Positions 30,963-39,321 of a stretch of DNA of 44,037 nucleotides are shown here, piece by piece (position 1 is the stretch's first letter; each line of letters starts with the position of its first letter). Under the pieces are notes generated by a model. The model worked only from the letters and a program-made list of their open reading frames with translations, was not told the DNA's origin and did not search any database. The position numbers and the translations under genes were made by a program. Origin of the DNA: Terriglobia bacterium (GTDB lineage: Bacteria > Acidobacteriota > Terriglobia > Bryobacterales > Bryobacteraceae); the NCBI GenBank assembly GCA_020073615.1, contig JAIQEX010000045.1, forward strand, positions 1 to 44,037, given 5' to 3'.

Positions 30963-33900
30963 ATGAAGACGCTTCTGGTGGCTGCCCTGCTTTGCTTGTG
31001 CACCACGCTTGTTATTGCCCAAGGCAACACGGCCGCGATGAGCGGAACCGTCACCGACCAGTCCGGGGCCGCTGTGCCCGGGGCCGAGGTCCAAGTAGTC
31101 AACACGGCGTTGGATCAAACCGTCAAGACGACCTCCAACGAACGTGGGGAATGGTCGGTTCCCGCATTGGGGGCCGGGACATATCGAGTCTCGGTGACCA
31201 AGCCGGGTTTCCGGACGGCAACCACCGATGGCATCGTCATGAACTCGGGCGTTCCGCAGACCGTGAACAGCCGGCTGGAGATCGGACAGGCCAACGAGAC
31301 CGTAACCGTTACCGGCGGGGCGGAAATCGTGCAGACCAACAGCGCCGCCATCAGCAGCACCATCGGCGGCCGGCAGCTCTTCGAACTGCCGTTTGCGACG
31401 CGCAACGCGGTGGAGCTGCTGGTGACCCAGCCGGGCGTGCAGACGCCCACCAATCCGCGCAGCTCGTCGGTGAACGGCCTGCCGCGCGGCGCATTGAATG
31501 TGACCATCGACGGCATGAACACGCAGGACAACATGCTGAAGTCGAGCGACGGTTTCTTCAGTTATATCTACCCGACGGTGGACGCGCTCGACGAGCTGAC
31601 GGTGACGACCTCGGCGGGCAGCGCGGATATGAGCGGGCAGGGTGCGGCGCAGATCAAGTTCGTCACCAAGAGCGGCACCAACCAGTTTCACGGCGGGGGG
31701 TTCTACCAGCGGCGGCAGACGGGGTGGGACGCCAACTACTACTTCAACAACCAGCAGGGGCTACAGCGCGACGTGGTGAAGCTGACGCAGCGCGGCATCC
31801 ATATCGGCGGCCCGATCAAGAAAGACAAGGCGTTTTTCTTCATCAACTTCGAGCAGTATCTGCTGCCCGGCACCAAGTCGTACACCCGCCAGATCCTCAC
31901 CAACGACGCGCTGAACGGCAACTTCTCCTATTGCCCCAGCGGTTCCAATTGCATCGCCAATCCCGGTTTGGTGAAATCGGTGAACGTGTACACGCTGGCC
32001 GGGGCGGCCGGACAGGTGTCCACGCCCGACCCGATTCTGCTCAAGACGTTTCAGGCCATGAACGCCACGGCCGCGGGAGGGGTGGTGACACCGCGCATTG
32101 CCAGCAACGCCGATTACAACCGCGTGGACCTGAACTACCAGCCCAACGGCGACCAGACGCGCAACTTCCTGACCTCGCGCCTGGACTATAACATCACCAA
32201 CAACCACCACCTCTCGGTAGTCTACAACTACGATCATTACATCTCGGTACCGGACTTTCTGAACAACGTGGTGGCGGCGTTTCCGGGCACGGGCACGGTG
32301 CTGGGCACCACCACCAATACGGGGCAGTTCAGCAACCGGTTCGACGGGACGATTTCGCTGCGCTCGCAGTTCGGCTCGCACGTAACCAACGAGTGGCGGG
32401 GCGGCCTGAACGGCGGCACGGTCCTGTTCTTTCCCGACGTCAACCCCGGCCTGTACAGCCAATGGAACGGCTTCCGTCCGCTGTTCACGAATGTCGCCAG
32501 CAACACCACTTACGTCTCGGGCGTCAGCACAGCCACCAGCATGCAACGGCGCAATTCGCCGGTGAAGGATGTTGCCGACAGCATCTACGTGGTGAAGGGT
32601 TCGCACCAGTTCTCGTTCGGCGGCGAGTTCACGCAGGTCAACTCGTGGCAGCAGATCGCCAGTAACGATACCATGCCCAGCATCACGTTCGGGGCGGCCA
32701 CGGGCGACCCGATCATCTCGCAGGTGTTCAACGGGACCAACCTCCCCGGTTCTTCGGCCACCAACCAGAGCGATGCGCAGACGCTGTACTCCATCCTGAC
32801 GGGGCGCGTTTCGTCGATCTCCAAACAGCTCACGCTGGACGAGCAGACCAAGAAGTACTCCGCGACGCCGACCATCGATCGCGACCGCCAGCGGGAATTC
32901 GGGCTGTTTGCCCAGGACACCTGGCGCGCCGCCCGCAACCTGACGCTGAGCATCGGACTGCGGTATGAAAAGCAGGGCGCTTACACCAACCTGAACGGCC
33001 TGTACTCGAGCGTCGGTTACGCCGGGTTGTGGGGCCTTTCCGGTGTGGGGAACCTCTTCCAGCCGGGCACCCTGACCGGGGTGACCCCGCAGTTTACCGC
33101 GCCCCAGGGCAGCGCCTACACGACACCGGGCCAATGGGCTCCGTCGATCGGCGCTGCCTGGCAGGCGCCCGGCATGAACGGCATCCTGGGCCGGATCTTC
33201 GGCAGCCACGACGGCGCTTCGGTGTTGCGTGTGGGCTACTCCCTATCCACGGTGCGGGAAGGGCAGCAACTGTTTATCAGCCTGTGGGGCGCCAACCAGG
33301 GGATCACGGAAACGGCCACTGTCAGCAATGCCGCCACCCCGGCCGATTTCGGCACGGCAGGCAGCGTCCTGTTCCGGAACAATCTGCCCACCAAGTCCGG
33401 GCTTCTGGCCCAGCAGACTTTCCCGATTCCGGCCACCTTCAACACCAGCCTGAACGACTTCCAGCCGAACATGAGCCTGGGCTACGTGCAGAGCTGGAAC
33501 ATCGGCTGGCAGCGCGAGCTGGGCCACAACTCGGTGATCGAATTCCGCTACACGGGCAACCACGGGGTGCACCTGTGGCGCCAGTACAATCTCGACGAAG
33601 TGAACATCTTCGAGAACGGGTTCCTCAACGAGTTCCAGATTGCGCAGAACAACCTGCGTATCGCGCGCGGCGGGGACATCACCAAGAACACCAACATCAA
33701 CAATTGGGGCAATACGGGCTTGGCCGGACAGCAGGCCGTCCCGATTCTGCAGACCGCCATCGGCAACACCACCGACGCTACGCTGGCCCAGCAGTTGTTG
33801 CTGGGACAGGCAGGCGGCGCGGCCAACAACATTGCCACCAACGCCACGCGCATCGGCAATCTCACCAAGGCGACCTCCGTAGCCTGCGGAGGAAAGCCGT

Positions 33901-34835
33901 GCCCGGTGAATATGTTCGTGGTGAATCCGACGGTGGCCTCCGGCGGCAGTTTCGCCGAGACCAACGACGGCACCTCATACTATGACGCGCTCCAGATCGA
34001 GGTGCGGCGCCGCCTGAGCAGTGGCCTCTCGCTGCAAGGCAGCTATGTGTGGAGCAAGTCGCTCGCCGACGGCCCCACCAACAGCAGCAGCAGCGTGGCC
34101 CAGCCCACCACCCTGCGCAACCTGGGCATCGACAAGGTGCCCACCGGCTTCGACATGCGGCACGCCATCAAGGCCAACTATATTTACGAGCTTCCCTTCG
34201 GACCGGGCAAGGCCTTGCTGGGCTCCGTCGGCAATTCGGTAGTCCGAAAGGCGCTGGAGGGATGGGAAATGGCCGGCGTGGTGCGCATCCAGTCGGGGAC
34301 GCCGTTCTTCATCAACGGCCTCGCCACCTTCGACCAGGTCACCAGCAACACCGGCATCACGCTCAACAATCTCACTGCATCGCAATTGCAGAGCATGGTG
34401 AACATCCGCAAGACCACCGGCTCGGACGGCAAGGGACTCGTTTTCTTCCTGCCGCAGTCGCTGATCGATAACAGCATGGCGGCCTTCAACGTGGGCGGCA
34501 AGACTCCGGCCGACCTCCACCCCAATGAGCCGTACCTGGGGCCGGCGCCGGCGGGCTCGCTCGGCTGGCGCGGCTACCTCTATCAGAACTGGAACCGTTT
34601 CTTCGATGCCAGCATCGTGAAGCGGACCAGGATTCGCGAGACCATGAACCTGGAGTTCCGCGCCACGGCGCTGAACGTCTTCAACATGACCAACTTCGGC
34701 ACCGGGGCCAGCGGCACCAACTACAACAACATCGGGGCGGCCTTTGGCCAGGTGAGCGGCGCTTACCGCGACATCTCGGGCACCGTCGAACCAGGCGGAC
34801 GCATCCTGGAGTTCATGCTGCGCTTCAACTTCTAA
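30963..34835 (+). CDS. TonB-dependent receptor, Oar-like, with carboxypeptidase-regulatory domain
   Basis: A 1,290-residue outer-membrane receptor. The signal peptide is MKTLLVAALLCLCTTLVIAQ; the start at 30963 was chosen for it and for the G-rich ribosome site GGGGGG nine bases upstream. A carboxypeptidase-regulatory-like domain follows (about 22-105: 'MSGTVTDQSGAAVPGAEVQV', 'TYRVSVTKPGFRTATTDGIV'), then a plug domain (about 110-235) and a long barrel ending in Phe (LEFMLRFNF). It is the same group as the preceding receptor but clearly diverged from it, so this is an old tandem pair, not a recent duplication. Like its neighbour it lacks an adjacent SusD homologue. The promoter matches that of receptor 1 and a strong terminator follows. 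Substrate unknown. Confidence 0.93.
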   Translation: MKTLLVAALLCLCTTLVIAQGNTAAMSGTVTDQSGAAVPGAEVQVVNTALDQTVKTTSNERGEWSVPALGAGTYRVSVTKPGFRTATTDGIVMNSGVPQTVNSRLEIGQANETVTVTGGAEIVQTNSAAISSTIGGRQLFELPFATRNAVELLVTQPGVQTPTNPRSSSVNGLPRGALNVTIDGMNTQDNMLKSSDGFFSYIYPTVDALDELTVTTSAGSADMSGQGAAQIKFVTKSGTNQFHGGGFYQRRQTGWDANYYFNNQQGLQRDVVKLTQRGIHIGGPIKKDKAFFFINFEQYLLPGTKSYTRQILTNDALNGNFSYCPSGSNCIANPGLVKSVNVYTLAGAAGQVSTPDPILLKTFQAMNATAAGGVVTPRIASNADYNRVDLNYQPNGDQTRNFLTSRLDYNITNNHHLSVVYNYDHYISVPDFLNNVVAAFPGTGTVLGTTTNTGQFSNRFDGTISLRSQFGSHVTNEWRGGLNGGTVLFFPDVNPGLYSQWNGFRPLFTNVASNTTYVSGVSTATSMQRRNSPVKDVADSIYVVKGSHQFSFGGEFTQVNSWQQIASNDTMPSITFGAATGDPIISQVFNGTNLPGSSATNQSDAQTLYSILTGRVSSISKQLTLDEQTKKYSATPTIDRDRQREFGLFAQDTWRAARNLTLSIGLRYEKQGAYTNLNGLYSSVGYAGLWGLSGVGNLFQPGTLTGVTPQFTAPQGSAYTTPGQWAPSIGAAWQAPGMNGILGRIFGSHDGASVLRVGYSLSTVREGQQLFISLWGANQGITETATVSNAATPADFGTAGSVLFRNNLPTKSGLLAQQTFPIPATFNTSLNDFQPNMSLGYVQSWNIGWQRELGHNSVIEFRYTGNHGVHLWRQYNLDEVNIFENGFLNEFQIAQNNLRIARGGDITKNTNINNWGNTGLAGQQAVPILQTAIGNTTDATLAQQLLLGQAGGAANNIATNATRIGNLTKATSVACGGKPCPVNMFVVNPTVASGGSFAETNDGTSYYDALQIEVRRRLSSGLSLQGSYVWSKSLADGPTNSSSSVAQPTTLRNLGIDKVPTGFDMRHAIKANYIYELPFGPGKALLGSVGNSVVRKALEGWEMAGVVRIQSGTPFFINGLATFDQVTSNTGITLNNLTASQLQSMVNIRKTTGSDGKGLVFFLPQSLIDNSMAAFNVGGKTPADLHPNEPYLGPAPAGSLGWRGYLYQNWNRFFDASIVKRTRIRETMNLEFRATALNVFNMTNFGTGASGTNYNNIGAAFGQVSGAYRDISGTVEPGGRILEFMLRFNF

Positions 34836-34863
34836 CGTAGCGCGCAATTCCGAACCCCATCAC

Positions 34864-34910
34864 CCGGCCGGGTTCCGCCTTTTGCGGCGGGACCCGGCCG
34901 GCGGTTTTTT
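34864..34910 (+). terminator. Strong intrinsic terminator after receptor 2
   Basis: CCGGCCGGGTTCCGC pairs with GCGGCGGGACCCGGCCGG in a long, nearly perfect stem with a short T-rich loop, followed by TTTTTT at 34905-34910. This is the clearest Rho-independent terminator in the window. Confidence 0.88.
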
Positions 34911-34916
34911 GTCTTC

Positions 34917-35507
34917 TTACTCCAGCGGGCTGCGCTTCACGGCGTAGTCGATGGCTTCCTGGGGCACGCGGAATTGCTCCATCGCGCTGTTGCCCAGGTA
35001 GCCCAGCTCCTTCATGCCCAGGGGGCTGGTGTAGTAGGCGTCCACCACCATGTTGCGCGCCCAGGCGAAGAACTGCACGCCCGCCGCCAGGTCCGCGGGT
35101 GCGCGCTCGCTCCAGGCGATGAGGTCCAGCAGGGCGGTCTGCGCGGGCGGTGGTGCATCCAGGAAACTGCTGCCGTTTTCGCGGCGGCGCATTTCGCCGT
35201 CGAGCCAGGCGAGGCCGCCGGTGTAGATGGTTTTCATTTCGTCCGACGCGGCGCACAGGAAGTCGATGAACGCGGCCGCGCCGGCTTCGACGGCGCCGGG
35301 CGAGCGGTCGCCCGCGGGCACGATCAGGCCGCTCAACCGCTCGAGCGTGGCGTATTCGTGGCCGTTGAGCGCCTGGGGCCGATAGGGGCCCTTCTGCGCG
35401 GCTTTTTCCTGCGCCACGGCGCTGTGCACCTGCACCGCGGTCATGCCCATGGCGGCGGCAATGCGCAGCAGCAGGTCGCGCCGGGAAACATCGGCTTCGT
35501 CAGACAT
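34917..35507 (-). CDS. Gluconate 2-dehydrogenase subunit 3-family protein
   Basis: A 196-residue protein with a Tat-type signal (SRRDLLLRIAAAMGMTAVQV) and the pattern of the gluconate 2-dehydrogenase subunit 3 family ('LNGHEYATLERLSGLIVPAG', then 'AGAAAFIDFLCAASDEM', with a C-terminal 'SPLGMKELGYLGNSAME'). These small subunits partner GMC-type flavoprotein dehydrogenases and help the folded complex cross the membrane by the Tat route. It overlaps the end of the GMC gene by eight bases and lies downstream of it, so the two are cotranscribed. The pair would oxidise a sugar or alcohol in the periplasm and pass electrons to the respiratory chain; no cytochrome subunit is adjacent. Confidence 0.9.
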   Translation of the reverse strand: MSDEADVSRRDLLLRIAAAMGMTAVQVHSAVAQEKAAQKGPYRPQALNGHEYATLERLSGLIVPAGDRSPGAVEAGAAAFIDFLCAASDEMKTIYTGGLAWLDGEMRRRENGSSFLDAPPPAQTALLDLIAWSERAPADLAAGVQFFAWARNMVVDAYYTSPLGMKELGYLGNSAMEQFRVPQEAIDYAVKRSPLE

Positions 35508-37206
35508 GGCCTTTCCTCATTTCCTCCGCCAGGTACTCGCTGGCGCGCCAGGCGAAGGCCACGATGCTCAAGGTGACGTTCTTGTCGGGCTGGCTGACAA
35601 ACGGCGCGGCATCGCAGACGAACAGGTTCTTGACCTCGTGCGCCTGCGAGTACTGGTTGAGCGCGGAGGTTTTGGGGTCGCGCCCCATGCGCACGGTGCC
35701 GGCTTCGTGAATGATGGCGCCGCCCACCGAGATGCCCGCCGGTTCGCGGCCGGGGCTGGCCGGCCCCAGGACGCGACCGCCCATGGTCTCGATCAGAGCG
35801 GCGAAGGTCTCGCGCATGTGACGCGCCTGGCGGAGCTCGTTTTCGCTCCACTGGAAATGGAATTGCAGAACGGGGATGCCCCAGGCATCCACGCGCTCGC
35901 GGTCGATTTCGCAGTACGTATGGCGATTGGGGATCATCTCGCCGCGGCCGGCGAAGTGGACGAAGGCGCCGTACTCTTCGCGGAGCTGGTCTTTGAGCGG
36001 CTTTCCGTAGCCTTCATGGCGGGCGCACTGGCCGTGGAAGGAGCCGAGCTGCGGCATGTTGAATCCGCCGCCGATTTCGATATGGTAGCCGCGCGGGAAG
36101 CCGTTGGCGCCGTTGCCGTAGCGCCACCAGGGCACGTAGACGTGCATGCCGTCGATGCCGTCGGAGTTGTAGCGCGGCAACCCGGCCAGCGCGGGGACGT
36201 AGCCGGAGAGCGAGAAGCCCGTGGAATCGGTGAGGTTGCGGCCCACCACGCCGGAAGAGTTGGCGAGGCCCGCGGGGAAGCGCGGCGATTTCGAATTCAG
36301 CAGCAGGCGCGCCGATTCGCAGGCGCTGGCGGCCACTACCACCGCGCGGCAGCGCACCTGCTGCTCGGTGCGGGTGGCTTTATCGACGTAGGAGACCGCG
36401 GTCACCTTGCCCGCGGCATCGGTGACCAGCTCGCGCGCCATGGCGCCGGTGAACACGGTGAGCTTGCCGGTCTTCATGGCGGGAAAGATCATGGCCTGGC
36501 TGGAGGAGAAAGCCGAAGCCGTCTGGCAGCCGCGCCCGCATTGCCCGCAGTAGTGGCACGCGGCGCGGCCATGGAGCGGCCTGGTGAGCATGGCCATGCG
36601 CGAGGGAATGCACGGCATGTTCAGCTTGCGGCAGGCCTTCTGGATCAGCACTTCGTGAACGCGCGGCGGAATCGCGGGCAGGAAGTTGCCGTCGGGCGCG
36701 GTGCGCAGGCCCTCTTTGGTTCCGGTGACGCCGATGAAGCCCTCGGCCTTGTCGTACCAGGGCGACATTTCCTGGTAGGTGACCGGCCAGGGATCGCCCA
36801 GGCCGTCCTCGGGCTGGAAATCGTAATCGGAGAAGCGCAGGGAAATGCGCCCATAGTGATTGGTGCGGCCGCCGAGGATGCGCGAGCGGAACCAGCGGAA
36901 CTCGTCGCCCGGCGCCACCGAATAGGGCTCGCCGGCAATCTCCCAATAGCCGTTGGGCGCGGCGAAGTAGCCCCACTGCTGGCGTCCGAAGTAGAGTTCG
37001 GCGTGGGCGCCGGCGCCGCGATGGTCCACCTGGTAGGGCAGGAGGTGCTCCTTGAAATCCTTCGCGGGGTTGAGCATCGGTCCGGCTTCGAGGAGCGCCA
37101 CGTGCAAGCCCTCATCGGTAAGGACCTTGACCGCGGTGCCGCCGCCGGCGCCGGAGCCGATGACGGCCACGTCGAATACCTGCGGCGCGCGTATGACTTG
37201 CAGCAT
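35500..37206 (-). CDS. GMC-family flavoprotein dehydrogenase, large subunit
   Basis: A 568-residue FAD enzyme. The N terminus has the dinucleotide-binding motif 'VIGSGAGGGTAVKVL' and the acidic end of the second strand in 'HVALLEAGPML'. A cysteine cluster C-x2-C-x2-C-x3-C occurs in 'CHYCGQCGRGCQTA', in keeping with an Fe-S centre seen in some FAD-dependent sugar dehydrogenases. The C-terminal part carries the GMC_oxred_C pattern ('GTVRMGRDPKTSALN', 'NLFVCDAAPFVSQ', 'LSIVAFAWRASEYL'). No signal peptide is present, so it would be exported in complex with the Tat-signal subunit encoded by the overlapping downstream gene. The likely role is periplasmic oxidation of a sugar or alcohol. The substrate cannot be predicted. 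Confidence 0.92.
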   Translation of the reverse strand: MLQVIRAPQVFDVAVIGSGAGGGTAVKVLTDEGLHVALLEAGPMLNPAKDFKEHLLPYQVDHRGAGAHAELYFGRQQWGYFAAPNGYWEIAGEPYSVAPGDEFRWFRSRILGGRTNHYGRISLRFSDYDFQPEDGLGDPWPVTYQEMSPWYDKAEGFIGVTGTKEGLRTAPDGNFLPAIPPRVHEVLIQKACRKLNMPCIPSRMAMLTRPLHGRAACHYCGQCGRGCQTASAFSSSQAMIFPAMKTGKLTVFTGAMARELVTDAAGKVTAVSYVDKATRTEQQVRCRAVVVAASACESARLLLNSKSPRFPAGLANSSGVVGRNLTDSTGFSLSGYVPALAGLPRYNSDGIDGMHVYVPWWRYGNGANGFPRGYHIEIGGGFNMPQLGSFHGQCARHEGYGKPLKDQLREEYGAFVHFAGRGEMIPNRHTYCEIDRERVDAWGIPVLQFHFQWSENELRQARHMRETFAALIETMGGRVLGPASPGREPAGISVGGAIIHEAGTVRMGRDPKTSALNQYSQAHEVKNLFVCDAAPFVSQPDKNVTLSIVAFAWRASEYLAEEMRKGHV

Positions 37207-37318
37207 CCCGGTGGCCTTGGGTACATCTTACTCCAGCCGGCTGGACCCGCTGAGGGGTGGTGCGCTGGAGCAGGCCGATTCTCGAAACGGCAGCGCCGGG
37301 AAGCAACGTCCTACATTT

Positions 37319-38134
37319 ATGCAGCAAGATGGCAGTCCAACGATTCTGACGCGGCGGCGCGCGTTTCTGCTGGCGGGCGCCGGCATAGCCTCCTGGGGGC
37401 GGCTGTTCGCCGCGGGTTCGGAATTCTGGAACAAAAAGGCTCCGTCGGAGTGGAGCCCGGAAGAAGTGGATAAACTGCTCAGCAAATCGCCCTGGGCCAA
37501 GGAAGTGACCGCGCAATATGTCCCGGGCGAAGACGGGGACCGGCAATCCGGTGGAGGCTATCCGGGCGGGCGCGGGGGCGGAGGCGGAGGGTATCCCGGC
37601 GGAGGCGGCGGTGGCGGAGGCTACCCCGGCGGAGGCGGGATCGGCTTTCCGCGCGGCCGGGGCATGGGCGGAGGCGGAGGCCGAGGCGGCCGTGGGCGTG
37701 GTGGCACGACCTCCTCGTACAAGGGCACCGTTCGCTGGGAAAGCGCGCGGCCGATTCTGGACGCGCAGAAGACGCCGCTGCCGGAGGCCTTCGCGAATCA
37801 TTACGTGATCAGCGTGAGCAGCATACCTCTCCTGACCGGGCGGCGCAGCTCGCAGGACGACGATGCGGAATCGTCCAAGCCCTCCGAGGACAGGATGGAC
37901 GAGCTGAAACAGGTCACGACTCTCCAGCCAAAGGGCAAAGAACTGGCGCAGGCGGGAGTGGTCCAGAAGGAGATCAGCTCGGGGACGATCCTGCTATTCG
38001 GCTTTTCCAAAGACGCCATCGAGCTGACCGCGGCGGACAAAGAAGTGGACTTCACGACGCGCCTGGGCCGGCTGCTGGTGAAGGCGAAATTCGATCCCAA
38101 AGAGATGCTGTACCGCGGCCAACTGGCGCTGTAA
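37319..38134 (+). CDS. Tat-exported Gly-rich protein, GWxTD-like
   Basis: A 271-residue protein with a Tat-type signal (LTRRRAFLLAGAGIASWGRL). After it comes 'FWNKKAPSEWSPEEVDKLLS', which recalls the start of GWxTD-type proteins common in Acidobacteriota. Residues about 78-130 are a Gly/Tyr/Pro-rich repeat tract (GGGYPGGRGGGGGGYPGGG and similar). The C-terminal half is a globular domain of about 140 residues ('YVISVSSIPLLTGRRSSQDD', 'VVQKEISSGTILLFGFSKDA'). The function is unknown. The start at 37319 was chosen for the signal peptide; no clear ribosome site precedes it. It is divergent from the GMC operon and ends two bases before the stop of the citrate-synthase gene. Confidence 0.7.
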   Translation: MQQDGSPTILTRRRAFLLAGAGIASWGRLFAAGSEFWNKKAPSEWSPEEVDKLLSKSPWAKEVTAQYVPGEDGDRQSGGGYPGGRGGGGGGYPGGGGGGGGYPGGGGIGFPRGRGMGGGGGRGGRGRGGTTSSYKGTVRWESARPILDAQKTPLPEAFANHYVISVSSIPLLTGRRSSQDDDAESSKPSEDRMDELKQVTTLQPKGKELAQAGVVQKEISSGTILLFGFSKDAIELTAADKEVDFTTRLGRLLVKAKFDPKEMLYRGQLAL

Positions 38135-38136
38135 GC

Positions 38137-39261
38137 TCAGGACGCCACGCCGGCGGGAGCGCGGTGGTAATGAAGGCCCACAGGTCCGGCGTAGTGCGAT
38201 TGCGGCCGGATCAGCCTGCCGTCGCGAAGTTGTTCCAGGCAGTGTGCGGCCCACCCGACGACACGTCCGGCGGCGAAAGTGGGCGTGAACAATTCGGCCG
38301 GCAAGCCCAGACCATGCAACAACAGGGCCGTGTAGAATTCGACGTTGGTGTCGAGACGCCGGTCGGGCTTGTATTCGCGGAGCAGGCGAAGCGCCGTAGC
38401 TTCCACTTTCCGTGCGAGGTCATATAGGCGCCCATCGCCGCCGCCGGCATAGAAGCGCTCCGCGGCTTGGGCCAGCACATCGGCGCGCGGATCGCGCACG
38501 CGATAGACGCGATGTCCGAATCCCATGAGGCGCTCTCCGCGATCGAGCCGGGCGCGGATGACGGCTTCGGCGCGCTCCGGTGCGCCGATTTCGAAGACCA
38601 GATCGAGCGCCGGGCCGGGCGCCCCGCCGTGCAACGGTCCTTTGAGCGCGCCCACGGCGCCGGTGATCGCGGAGAAGAGATCGGACTGCGTGGAGACGAT
38701 CACCCGGGCCGCAAAGGTGGAGGCGTTGAGGCCGTGATCGGACACCGTGTTCAGGTACGTTTCCAGGGCACGAGCCCGCTCCGGCGGCGGCTCGGCGCCG
38801 GACAACTGGTGGAGGTAATGGGCGGCGTGCGGGAGATCGCAGCGGATGGGCACGGGTGTCTCGCCGCGGCGCAGCCGCCAATAGACCCCCACGGCCGCCG
38901 GGAAGGAGGCGATGGCGGTGAGCGCGTCGTCGAGCGGGGTTCCCGGACGGCCGAGGCTGAGAATCGCGGCCGCCATCCGCAGCGCGTCCATGGGCGGCGT
39001 TTGGGCAGCGGCAGCCTCGCGAAGAACTTCGATCACGGCGGGGGGCAGCGCACGGCGCCGGGCGAGATCCTGCGCGAAGGCGGCGCGCTCCGCCGGCGCC
39101 GGCACGCGGCCATGGAGGAACAGGTAAGCGACTTCCTCAAAACTGGCATGAGGCGCGAGATCTTCCACGGCATATCCCGCAAGGATCAACTGCCCGGCCT
39201 CTCCATCCACGTGGCTCAGCCGCGTCGCGGCGGCCACGATCCCTTCCAAACCGTCGGTCAC
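38137..39261 (-). CDS. Citrate synthase/2-methylcitrate synthase homologue
   Basis: A protein of about 374 residues of the citrate synthase family, which condenses oxaloacetate with an acyl-CoA. The two catalytic His are in 'LKGPLHGGAPG' and 'MGFGHRVYRVRDPRAD', but the site that is normally Asp (NVDFY) is Glu here ('TNVEFYTALLL'). N-terminal family motifs 'LSHVDGEAGQLILAGYAVED' are present. The start is uncertain: the frame is open to a TTG at 39285. A -10-like TATAAT on the minus strand at 39290-39285 would place the transcript start near 39278, so the GTG at 39261 is preferred; it also matches where relatives begin (x-x-GLEGIVAA). It is divergent from a second citrate-synthase homologue fused to a DNA-binding domain. 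Confidence 0.85.
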   Translation of the reverse strand: MTDGLEGIVAAATRLSHVDGEAGQLILAGYAVEDLAPHASFEEVAYLFLHGRVPAPAERAAFAQDLARRRALPPAVIEVLREAAAAQTPPMDALRMAAAILSLGRPGTPLDDALTAIASFPAAVGVYWRLRRGETPVPIRCDLPHAAHYLHQLSGAEPPPERARALETYLNTVSDHGLNASTFAARVIVSTQSDLFSAITGAVGALKGPLHGGAPGPALDLVFEIGAPERAEAVIRARLDRGERLMGFGHRVYRVRDPRADVLAQAAERFYAGGGDGRLYDLARKVEATALRLLREYKPDRRLDTNVEFYTALLLHGLGLPAELFTPTFAAGRVVGWAAHCLEQLRDGRLIRPQSHYAGPVGLHYHRAPAGVAS

Positions 39262-39321
39262 GCCTTCATGTTCCGCCAGGGCCAATTATATTGTCAATAT
39301 TGATTATAGAATCAATGTAAT
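39262..39321. promoter_or_regulatory. Palindromic operator region between the citrate-synthase genes
   Basis: The 60-base intergenic region is very AT-rich in its second half. ATTGATT-ATAG-AATCAAT (39299-39316) is a perfect inverted repeat, and TCAATATTGA (39294-39303) is a perfect overlapping palindrome. The sites lie directly before the ATG at 39322 and over the leftward TATAAT (39290-39285). It is the expected place for a regulator such as the HTH domain of the rightward gene. Confidence 0.65.
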
